Assembly: GCA_028281575.1 (NCBI GenBank)
Contig: JANQJP010000053.1
Span: 1-47,664 of the forward strand
Length of the DNA: 47,664 nucleotides
Direction of reading: 5' to 3'
Source: Cellvibrionaceae bacterium
Lineage (GTDB): Bacteria > Pseudomonadota > Gammaproteobacteria > Pseudomonadales > Cellvibrionaceae
The position numbers and the translations under genes were made by a program. Below are positions 30,677 to 38,161 of this stretch, one piece after another (position 1 is the stretch's first letter; the number at the start of each line of letters is the position of its first letter). The notes below the pieces were generated by a model, which was not told the origin of the DNA, made no database searches, and was given only the letters and a program-made list of their open reading frames with translations.

Positions 30677-31012
30677 ATGAGTGATAAATACATTAAGATA
30701 ATTCACCTCCCGTCTAATACGATTATTGCGAAGGGCACATTGGGTTGGTCCATTACCCCCTTTGAGGGTAATTACTATGTGAGCAAAAAATGCCTTTTCA
30801 CTGATGGTTTTAGAATCAATTTTTTCCCCGGCTTGTGTATTTATAAATTTCTTTATGTGTGGTTGGATTTTGTAACGCCTCAAGGTGAGATAAGAAAAAA
30901 TTTTGGTTGGATGTACTGGTTACCGAATCCTCTGTTTCCATTTATTTGGTTTCGTGTTGCAATCCCTCAGGAACACCCCGAGATTAGGGTTGAAAAAAGC
31001 AATGAACTATAA
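30677..31012 (+). CDS. Small protein of unknown function
   Basis: 111 aa, no signal peptide, rich in Trp, Phe and Tyr. The central FEGNYYVSKKCL and later GWMYWLPNPLFPFIWFRVAI faintly recall DUF427-type small proteins (EGN-Y-F near the middle, W-Y-P near the end), but the match is too weak to name. The ribosome site is poor. It precedes the DUF4399 gene by about 55 bp. Confidence 0.5.
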   Translation: MSDKYIKIIHLPSNTIIAKGTLGWSITPFEGNYYVSKKCLFTDGFRINFFPGLCIYKFLYVWLDFVTPQGEIRKNFGWMYWLPNPLFPFIWFRVAIPQEHPEIRVEKSNEL

Positions 31013-31066
31013 ACTTTCTGGTTGCTTATTTTTTAATAATAATTAGTGTTTACTCAAGGAGTTTCT

Positions 31067-31495
31067 ATGAAAAACACGTTATTTGCTTTTACTATTTTAT
31101 TTGGCGCGTTTATTCCTCTCGCATACAGTTCTGAATTAATTTCAAGCTCTCCAGAGGGGGCTCAAGTATATTTTATTGAGCCTCAAGACGGTCAGGTAGT
31201 ATCTGAAACTTTTACCGTTAAGTTCGGTTTAAGTGGTATGGGAGTAGCGCCCTCAGGCGTCAAGAGAGAAAATACCGGGCATCACCATATATTGATTAAT
31301 ATGGAGGTATTGCCTGACCTCACTAGGCCATTGCCGGCAAGCGAGCAGATAAAACACTACGGTGGTGGGCAGACAGAAACACAATTGACTCTGCCGAAAG
31401 GCGAACATAGCTTGCAGCTTCTGCTGGGAAACTATGTTCATATTCCGCATGATAAACCGGTGATTTCAAAAAAAATAACTGTCATTGTTAAATAG
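31067..31495 (+). CDS. DUF4399 domain secreted protein
   Basis: 142 aa. The signal peptide (about 1-20) leads into a single DUF4399-type domain: VYFIEPQDGQVVSETFTV, then the histidine-rich NTGHHHILIN and a KGEHSLQLLLGNYVHIPH tail. The clustered histidines suggest metal binding, not demonstrated here. The ATG at 31067 follows a strong AAGGAG; an upstream in-frame ATG lacks one. Confidence 0.82.
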   Translation: MKNTLFAFTILFGAFIPLAYSSELISSSPEGAQVYFIEPQDGQVVSETFTVKFGLSGMGVAPSGVKRENTGHHHILINMEVLPDLTRPLPASEQIKHYGGGQTETQLTLPKGEHSLQLLLGNYVHIPHDKPVISKKITVIVK

Positions 31496-31661
31496 CTAAT
31501 CTGCAGATCGATTCGACGTTTATTGGTGTTGAGTCGGTCAATTCCTGTCCAGCTTCTTCGTTCTAACCTTGCTTTTACTTTTCAGCATTTGTTCACTGCA
31601 ACTTTTTTCTAGCCTCATCGGTATAACTCGGCAAAGCGTGATGTGATATTTGGGGTATAGA

Positions 31662-32330
31662 ATGAAACAGTTTATTGGCCTATTCGTTTTCGTATTTATA
31701 TTTTCGGTTCAGGCTGTAGCAGCCGATTCATGTCCCGTCGGTGGAGATCGATGGGTATTGGATCGCAACGAAAGCGTGATGCGCTTAATGGTATTCGCTG
31801 AAGACGGTTTATCTAAGTTGGCGCAAGATCATATTGTCGCTCTCCCTCCGTCGAGCGGCCAAATTTTGCGCATGGATAAATCGAATAAAGCCAAAGCGGA
31901 GTTGGAATTTCTACTCAGTGATACTGAAGTGAACTCGGCCATTGACCGTCATTGGTCAGGCTATTTTAGGCCAGATCAGCATGTGAGTGAAAGCAATAGA
32001 CGTCGTGTACGCAGCGATCTTATGGGTCCCAAATTACTCGATGCGGAAAGTCATCCTAGCATTGATGTATCTATCGACAAGCTCAAGCGTTTTGGCGACC
32101 ATTTTCTCGCGCGGGTCGCTTTTACCGTCAAGGGCGAACGCCACGAGAATTTACTGGTTTTTGCCATGGAAAATAATTCATCGAGGATTTCTATAGAAGG
32201 TGATTTTGTTATGAGCCATACCGATTTAGGTTTGGAGCCTTTTAGCGTGCTCGGGGGTCTTATTCGAACAAAGGACCCAATCGCTGTGAGTTTTGACATT
32301 TCTTTCGTTCAATCACATTCCTGCGGTTAG
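31662..32330 (+). CDS. YceI-like secreted protein
   Basis: 222 aa with a signal peptide (about 1-21). The mature part has the layout of YceI-like lipocalin-fold proteins: a WVLDRNESVMRLMVFAED opening strand, a DLMGPKLLDAESHPSI segment and a closing DPIAVSFDISF. YceI relatives bind isoprenoid or other amphiphilic ligands in the periplasm. The ATG at 31662 lies after TGGGGTAT and fits the signal peptide better than an ATG 12 bases earlier. A hairpin without T-run follows at 32333-32354. Confidence 0.7.
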   Translation: MKQFIGLFVFVFIFSVQAVAADSCPVGGDRWVLDRNESVMRLMVFAEDGLSKLAQDHIVALPPSSGQILRMDKSNKAKAELEFLLSDTEVNSAIDRHWSGYFRPDQHVSESNRRRVRSDLMGPKLLDAESHPSIDVSIDKLKRFGDHFLARVAFTVKGERHENLLVFAMENNSSRISIEGDFVMSHTDLGLEPFSVLGGLIRTKDPIAVSFDISFVQSHSCG

Positions 32331-32411
32331 CATTGTTCGTCACTTGCGGAACAAATAATTCGATAACAGGCCCTAGCTTAGAAAGCAAATTGCTGGCCCT
32401 AAGCAAAAAAA

Positions 32412-32443
32412 TGTCGGGTTTTTCAAACTCGCTCGTCTTTATT
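32412..32443 (+). promoter_or_regulatory. ECF-type promoter, copy 1 (sigma gene)
   Basis: TGTCGGGTTT (32412-32421) and CGTCTTTATT (32434-32443) are separated by exactly 12 bp. The same pair with the same spacer occurs at 36904-36935. The CGTC-type -10 and 12-bp gap between extended elements are typical of ECF sigma promoters, so it probably reports autoregulation of the downstream sigma gene. Confidence 0.75.
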
Positions 32444-32597
32444 GATAAACAGATGGCTTCGTCCAGTTATTGGACGGCCTTATAAAGGTAGAAAGTGATT
32501 GGTGAAATCCACTAGCATGATTGGTGTCCAGGCAACAGATCAACGCGAAGGCGTCGATGTTGTTCACTATTCGAAGAACAGTAAACGGCGTATTTCG

Positions 32598-33104
32598 ATG
32601 AGTAGTTCAAATTCGCAGCTCTTTGAGGTCTACCGGGAAGATCTGCGGCGCTATATTAGCAAGATGTTGGCTTGTCCGGCCGATGTGGAGGATGTTCTCC
32701 AGGAAACCTATTGCCGCGTCTATGCGAGAGCGGCCCAGTCTGAGAAACAGGCTCAGAATCCACGTGCCTATATTTTCGTCACTGCTGCGAATTTAATAAA
32801 AGACTTTTTGCGAAACAGGTTAAAAAGTGAGCGGCGTGAGGGTCCATCCGTGGAAGATACGAGCTTGTTGAGCACTGAGCCCAACCCAGAAAACGAAATT
32901 ATTTCAGCGCGGCTTAAGCGGGATATGTTGGTGAGCTTGGAGCGTTTAAATCCGACGTGCCGACAGGTGTTTGTTATGCATCGATATCAGCATTTATCTC
33001 ATTCAGATATTGCCGAGCAGCTGGGTATAAGCGTGCGGACCGTTGAGCGGCGTATGAGGATAGCTATCGATCACTTTCGCAATCAACTGCGGGAGTATTT
33101 ATGA
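32598..33104 (+). CDS. ECF sigma factor, FecI type
   Basis: 168 aa from the ATG at 32598. Region 2 shows DVEDVLQETYCRVYARA and region 4 a helix-turn-helix, LSHSDIAEQLGISVRTVERRM. It directs RNA polymerase to its own promoter class, most likely the two matched sites in this module. The start was set by family length; no strong ribosome site marks it, and in-frame TTG/GTG starts at 32499/32502 would add about 33 residues. Its TGA overlaps the ATG of the FecR gene, so the pair are coupled. Confidence 0.88.
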   Translation: MSSSNSQLFEVYREDLRRYISKMLACPADVEDVLQETYCRVYARAAQSEKQAQNPRAYIFVTAANLIKDFLRNRLKSERREGPSVEDTSLLSTEPNPENEIISARLKRDMLVSLERLNPTCRQVFVMHRYQHLSHSDIAEQLGISVRTVERRMRIAIDHFRNQLREYL

Positions 33105-34102
33105 GTAAGTGCACAGAAGAACGTTCTGCTTCGCAGTGGTATGTGGGTATTCACAATGCGTGTGTCGATGATATCACGCTGAAAGCTTTTGAATCCTGGC
33201 TTGAAGAAGATCCTCAACATCGCGATGACTATGAGCAGTGTGAGCTGATGATGGCTTTATTGGATAGCTTGGCCGATGATCCTGCAATCGAGCCTTTTGT
33301 TGAGGAGACATTGATAAAACAGACGGCCGAAGTATCCAAACTGGCCGGTTTTTTTTCGATCTTTGCGTTTCCTGCCAATAAATTTGCCCTCGGGCTCGCG
33401 TCACTTGTGCTTGCCACCATGCTATTGTGGTTTGTTGGCAGTTGGGATCAACCAGTTAAATCGAACTTATACCAAACGGGCGTTGGCCAGCAACGCAGTA
33501 TTCAATTGCAGGATGGTTCAGGGGTGGCACTCAATACCGATAGCGTAGTGCGCGTTGAATACAACAATGAGCGACGCAAGGTTGTATTGGAAAACGGTGA
33601 GGCGACTTTCTCGGTGGTTCATCAGAAGGCCCGTCCGTTTGATGTTCTTGCCGGTGGCAATATTGTCAGGGCCATTGGTACCCGTTTCAACGTGTTTGTT
33701 AACGGTGGCGAGATACATATATCTGTACTCGAAGGTGAAGTCGTGGTTGTTCACTTGGAGAGTGGTACTAAGTCCGAAATTCTCGTACCTGGTCGTTCAG
33801 CTCAATATAAGTTTGGTGGGCCAGTTCGTGTTGTTGACGATTCAAGCGATATTGTTCGCATTGAAGCGTGGCTTGAAGGTAAATTGATTTTTAATGATTG
33901 GGACTTGGATAGAGCTATTACAGAGCACAATCGTTATGCCGATAAAAAAATGGTGCTCGATGCAAAAAATTTAGCCGAGGCTGAGATATCAGGAGTATTT
34001 AATATTGGTGATACGCAGAGTTTTACAAGTGCTCTTCAGGAAATACTACCGGTCACGGTGGTTGAACAAAACAATATAATTGCAATTCGTTCTCGGGATT
34101 GA
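33101..34102 (+). CDS. FecR-type anti-sigma regulator
   Basis: 333 aa. An N-terminal cytoplasmic DUF4880-like region (AFESWLEEDPQHRDDYE) should bind the sigma factor. One membrane helix (about 90-112) is followed by the periplasmic FecR domain (QTGVGQQRSIQLQDGSGV to AIGTRFNVFV), and a C-terminal DUF4974/STN-like end that would touch the receptor's N-terminal domain. It overlaps the sigma gene by 4 bp and lies 30 bp before the receptor gene, the usual FecI-FecR-FecA order. Confidence 0.92.
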   Translation: MSKCTEERSASQWYVGIHNACVDDITLKAFESWLEEDPQHRDDYEQCELMMALLDSLADDPAIEPFVEETLIKQTAEVSKLAGFFSIFAFPANKFALGLASLVLATMLLWFVGSWDQPVKSNLYQTGVGQQRSIQLQDGSGVALNTDSVVRVEYNNERRKVVLENGEATFSVVHQKARPFDVLAGGNIVRAIGTRFNVFVNGGEIHISVLEGEVVVVHLESGTKSEILVPGRSAQYKFGGPVRVVDDSSDIVRIEAWLEGKLIFNDWDLDRAITEHNRYADKKMVLDAKNLAEAEISGVFNIGDTQSFTSALQEILPVTVVEQNNIIAIRSRD

Positions 34103-34132
34103 TAAACGGTTTATTTTCGCTTAAAAGCAATA

Positions 34133-36886
34133 ATGCATCACTGTAAAAAATACTTATGCCTGGTTTACGCTCTTACTTTAAGTTTTGGAGGTATAGCTTC
34201 TTTTGATCGAGCATTAGCACTTGAAACCCGTTTGTCGACTTCAGGCGAAATCGTAGTGATTGATATCAGTTCTGAAAGTTTAGCTGATGCGTTAGTCGAA
34301 CTAGCTAAACAAACACAGTTGCAGATTCTGTTTGGTCGAGATGTCACAAAAAATAATTTTCGTCTTTCAAATCCTATTGTAGGCGCTATGCGTGCCGAAG
34401 ATGCGCTAACTATACTGCTTCAGGGGCTCCCACTGGAGTTTGTTTTTATCTCCAAGGATGTGGTTGTTATCCGAGCTTATAAAGCATCAAAAATACAAGT
34501 GGATAAACCTGTAACGGAAGAGGTAGAAACCGAAAATATCGAAGAGGTTTTTGTCTCGCGCAAAAGAATTATTAGCCAGCCCGACCTAAATCAAATTGTA
34601 GTGACGGCTGCAGCTACACCAAAAAGCCAAATACAAACAGCCGGCTCTGTTAGCGTAGCTACCGACTATATGCTTAATAATGCCGCCTCGCGATCGACAG
34701 CAGAAATACTGCGCATGATTCCAGGGGTAGGCTCTCAAGGGTCTTCAGGTTCAGGTTTTGCTAACGCCACTATTCGAGGTTTACCCTTCCATAATAATAC
34801 GGGCTCGCGTTTTCTGTTAATACAAGAAGATGGCTTACCCAATTTTCAATTTGGTGATATCGAACAGGTTTACCAGGATATCTATGCACGTCGCGACGCT
34901 TCTTTGGCGAGAGTCGAGGTAGTAAAACATGGTGCAGCAGCAACCTTTGCGAGTAACTCACCTGGAGGTCTAATTAACTTTATAAGTAAAACAGGTGAAG
35001 AACCCGAAGCCAGCTTGGCGCTTACTTCGGGTATAAGTTGGGATAGCTTTCGTTTGGATCTCGGTGTTGGAAGACCGCTTAATGAGCACTGGCGCTTTTT
35101 CTTAAGCGGGTTTTATCGTGCGGGCGATGGTGTGCGTTCAGCGGGCTACGAGGCAAATAAAGGCGCTCAACTTAAATTTAACCTTACTCATACGCTTGAT
35201 TCCGGCGAGATAAGGTTTTTTTACAAGTATTTAGACGATAAAACGATTGCCTATTTACCTATGCCTCAATTGAGTGATGGCAGGTCAATAGAGGGTTTTG
35301 ATGCGTTGTTTGGTAGTCAGCACAGTATTTACCTTCAACGCAATAGCGGTGTGGATGCGCACGGTAATCGTTATACAAGTGATCTGCGTGACGGTTTGCA
35401 TGCAAAAATGCAATCGACGGGTTTTTATCTGGATTATTTGTTTGCTGATATATGGCGCTTGGAAAATAACTTTCGCTCACATCGAGTTGAAGGCGGAGTG
35501 CGAGCCTTGCTTACAAGTTATCTGGGTGAAGGCGGTGATGTAGCTGACACCTTTTTTGCCACCAATGAAACCAGACTTTTTTATGCTACAGGTCAACAGC
35601 GTGGAGAAAGCATTGATCGTCAATTACCAGCTCACTTAGTTCACTTACTCGATGCAGATATTGATGACCTGGGGAGTGTTGTTAATGATCTCCGTTTGCA
35701 CGTCGTGCTTGGTGATTGGGCGATAATGTACGGTTACTATAAAGCTAATCAGGAGGTAGACACGGAATGGTTATGGTCAAGTTATTTGATGGAAATAGCG
35801 GGCAGCAATGCAAATTTAATTGATGTTCAAGATGCCCAAGGCCAAGAGTTGACCTTACATGGCTTAGCCGCATATGGCACACCGTTTTGGTCAAATTGTT
35901 GCCAACGGCTGTACGACCAGCAATTCGATATCAATGCACTTTACTCCGCACTGACATATGAAAAAAAACGCTTTAACGTCGAAGCCAGTATTCGGTATGA
36001 CTTTGGCCGTGCTTCCGGCGGTTACGCAGGCGTGAGCGATGTTCGTGCATTTGATGTGAATAATGATCAGATAATTACCGGACCGGAGAGGTTTGTTCCA
36101 ATCGTCGATGCGCGAAGCCTGCAAGCCATCGATTACGATTGGAGCGACTATTCATATTCGTTGGGAGCCAACTGGAGCGTTAGTAAACATGCAGCTATTT
36201 TCGCGCGACTTAGCAGTGGTATTCGTGTTGGAGCTGATAGGGAGTTGTTCGCCGGCGGTCTACAGCCAGGTGGTAGCATTGATTCAGAGGTTCTGATCGA
36301 TCGCATTAATCATTATGAATTTGGGTTTCGCAAACAGGCAGAGTCTTCGGCGTTTTCGATAACAGCATTTTCTTCACAAACTAAAATTGCAGACAATGCG
36401 CCTGCGTTTGATGCTGTATTGTCGAGAACCTTTGTAAGCAATGGTATTGAATTTGAAGGTTTTGCTGAAAAAGGCGGGTTCAGTCTTCAAGGTGGCTTGT
36501 CGCTTACTGACACCGAGGTGCAGGCTGATGACCTCAACTCTGAAAACATTGGTGAGCCTTTGTTGGGGCAACCAAGGTGGACCTGGAAACTGATCCCGTC
36601 GTTAAGTACGGATAGATTTGATGCGGGACTTTTTATTATTGGACAGACCGAATCCCCAGGAGATCAAGCAAATACTTTCCAGTTACCCGGTTATACAACA
36701 ACCAGTCTGTTTGCCAACTGGTACACACGTTCCGAGTTTTCTTTGTCTTTGAATGTGACAAACCTTATGAATACACGCGCTGTTACGGAAGTGTTGGCAC
36801 GCAACGAAGTTAATGGAGAGCAGTGGTGGGCGGCGCGAAGTTACCCAGGAAGAGCCTCTAGTTTAACGCTCCGTTGGAAATTATAA
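34133..36886 (+). CDS. TonB-dependent receptor with STN signalling domain
   Basis: 917 aa outer-membrane transporter. Signal peptide (about 1-29), STN domain (about 38-112; SLADALVELAKQTQLQI) for signalling to FecR, a linker, a plug (about 155-290; IVVTAAATPKS, IRGLPFHNNTGSRF, VEVVKHGAAATF, SPGGLINFIS) and a 22-strand barrel ending SLTLRWKL. It would import a large ligand and report its presence to the sigma factor. The ligand is unknown; the neighbouring propeller and phytase-like lipoprotein may process it. The terminal residue is Leu rather than the more usual Phe. Confidence 0.93.
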   Translation: MHHCKKYLCLVYALTLSFGGIASFDRALALETRLSTSGEIVVIDISSESLADALVELAKQTQLQILFGRDVTKNNFRLSNPIVGAMRAEDALTILLQGLPLEFVFISKDVVVIRAYKASKIQVDKPVTEEVETENIEEVFVSRKRIISQPDLNQIVVTAAATPKSQIQTAGSVSVATDYMLNNAASRSTAEILRMIPGVGSQGSSGSGFANATIRGLPFHNNTGSRFLLIQEDGLPNFQFGDIEQVYQDIYARRDASLARVEVVKHGAAATFASNSPGGLINFISKTGEEPEASLALTSGISWDSFRLDLGVGRPLNEHWRFFLSGFYRAGDGVRSAGYEANKGAQLKFNLTHTLDSGEIRFFYKYLDDKTIAYLPMPQLSDGRSIEGFDALFGSQHSIYLQRNSGVDAHGNRYTSDLRDGLHAKMQSTGFYLDYLFADIWRLENNFRSHRVEGGVRALLTSYLGEGGDVADTFFATNETRLFYATGQQRGESIDRQLPAHLVHLLDADIDDLGSVVNDLRLHVVLGDWAIMYGYYKANQEVDTEWLWSSYLMEIAGSNANLIDVQDAQGQELTLHGLAAYGTPFWSNCCQRLYDQQFDINALYSALTYEKKRFNVEASIRYDFGRASGGYAGVSDVRAFDVNNDQIITGPERFVPIVDARSLQAIDYDWSDYSYSLGANWSVSKHAAIFARLSSGIRVGADRELFAGGLQPGGSIDSEVLIDRINHYEFGFRKQAESSAFSITAFSSQTKIADNAPAFDAVLSRTFVSNGIEFEGFAEKGGFSLQGGLSLTDTEVQADDLNSENIGEPLLGQPRWTWKLIPSLSTDRFDAGLFIIGQTESPGDQANTFQLPGYTTTSLFANWYTRSEFSLSLNVTNLMNTRAVTEVLARNEVNGEQWWAARSYPGRASSLTLRWKL

Positions 36887-36903
36887 GTATTTCACGATAA
36901 AAG

Positions 36904-36935
36904 TGTCGGGTTTAATTCGATCCTACGTCTTTATT
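36904..36935 (+). promoter_or_regulatory. ECF-type promoter, copy 2 (beta-propeller gene)
   Basis: TGTCGGGTTT (36904-36913) and CGTCTTTATT (36926-36935), 12 bp apart, repeat the element upstream of the sigma gene. The spacer sequences differ, so it is not a simple duplication of flanking DNA. It lies about 50 bp before the propeller gene ATG. Confidence 0.75.
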
Positions 36936-36983
36936 TACGAGGAAAATCCTCTTTCTTTTAAATAAATTAAGTAGGTGTGAATA

Positions 36984-37973
36984 ATGTTGGTGCAAAAAAC
37001 TCGTCATGTATTTTTATTTCTCTCATTAATGACATTTTCTGTTTTTGCGCGTTCTACGGATATCGTAACGCTTTTTGATCCAGTCACCGATGGTTTGCCA
37101 GAAGCCATTACTGCAGATTATCGGGGTGATCTCTATGTTTCTATTGGTACAAGTGTTAAAAAAATATCACCCAGAGGTGACGTTTTGAAAACATTTACCT
37201 TGCCAATTCCTTTTGAGCAACCTAATGGAGACCTTGTTGTGGATTGGGATGGTGATATTTTTGTTAATGCCAATGGTTTTAGTTCCGAAGCGAAAGGTAT
37301 ATGGCGAATTCGTCAAAATGGTGATATTGAAAAATTTGCTGATATTGATCCATCTACCTCCGGCTTTCTAAATGGTATGGCAATGGATTGGTATGGAAAT
37401 CTATATGTTAGCGATTCGCAAGCGGAAAAAATTTACCGTATAGATCCAGAGGGAAATGTCACCGACTGGCTCGCCGATCCAGCGTTGGGTAGTGATAAAC
37501 CATCCGTTTTTGACTTCGATGTCGGTGTGAATAATCTTGTATTTGATCGCGGACAACGTAATCTCTATGCATCTAATCTCGACGAAGGGACGGTAATAAA
37601 AATCAAATTGCGACGTGATGGATCGGCTGGCCGTATACGCGAAGTTGCACGTGATGATCTGTTGAGGGGGATAGACGGCATCACATTTGATCGCTGGGGG
37701 CGCTTGTTTGCGGCAATAAATATTGAGAATAGGATTGTAAAAATTTCTCGCCGTGGGCATGTAAAGATTGTTGAAGACTTAGCGATAGATGCAAGTTCAA
37801 ACCTGGATTTTCCATCTGATGTTGTTTTCGGCAAGGGAAGAAATAGGTTTACACTTTACATAAGCAATTTTTCTGTGATAAATCGGGATTTTCCTGCGGT
37901 TTTGAAACTGGAACAACGCAAGCCATGGTATAAAAGAAAGTACCGCTATTTTTACCATTTACTAAATAAATAA
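36984..37973 (+). CDS. Secreted SMP-30/NHL-type beta-propeller protein
   Basis: 329 aa. Signal peptide (about 1-22), then repeated blade-like motifs such as ADYRGDLYVSIGTSVKKI, DWDGDIFVNANG, DWYGNLYVSDSQAEKI and FDRWGRLFAAINIENRI. This is the pattern of six-bladed SMP-30/gluconolactonase or NHL propellers. Such folds act as lactonases/esterases or binding proteins; I cannot confirm a metal site. It has its own copy of the ECF promoter, which ties it to the upstream sigma/receptor module, and a strong terminator follows. Confidence 0.78.
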   Translation: MLVQKTRHVFLFLSLMTFSVFARSTDIVTLFDPVTDGLPEAITADYRGDLYVSIGTSVKKISPRGDVLKTFTLPIPFEQPNGDLVVDWDGDIFVNANGFSSEAKGIWRIRQNGDIEKFADIDPSTSGFLNGMAMDWYGNLYVSDSQAEKIYRIDPEGNVTDWLADPALGSDKPSVFDFDVGVNNLVFDRGQRNLYASNLDEGTVIKIKLRRDGSAGRIREVARDDLLRGIDGITFDRWGRLFAAINIENRIVKISRRGHVKIVEDLAIDASSNLDFPSDVVFGKGRNRFTLYISNFSVINRDFPAVLKLEQRKPWYKRKYRYFYHLLNK

Positions 37974-38008
37974 AGATTGGTGGGTTGTTTAAATTACCGA
38001 GCCAGAAG

Positions 38009-38035
38009 AAGCAAGCCAGTAGGCTTGCTTTTTTT
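38009..38035 (+). terminator. Rho-independent terminator after the propeller gene
   Basis: A 9-bp stem (aagcaagcc / ggcttgctt) with agta loop is followed by seven T residues including the end of the stem. It lies 36 bp past the stop and separates the sigma-controlled unit from the lipoprotein gene. Confidence 0.92.
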
Positions 38036-38161
38036 GTGTATATCTAAAATTCAAGTTAAATAATATTTAGTTCATAAACTTGCAACAAATTTGTAGTGCA
38101 ACCGTAATAGTTCCGCCGAAAAATGATTGGCTCCTAAAAACGCTAAAAATCGGGGACAATT

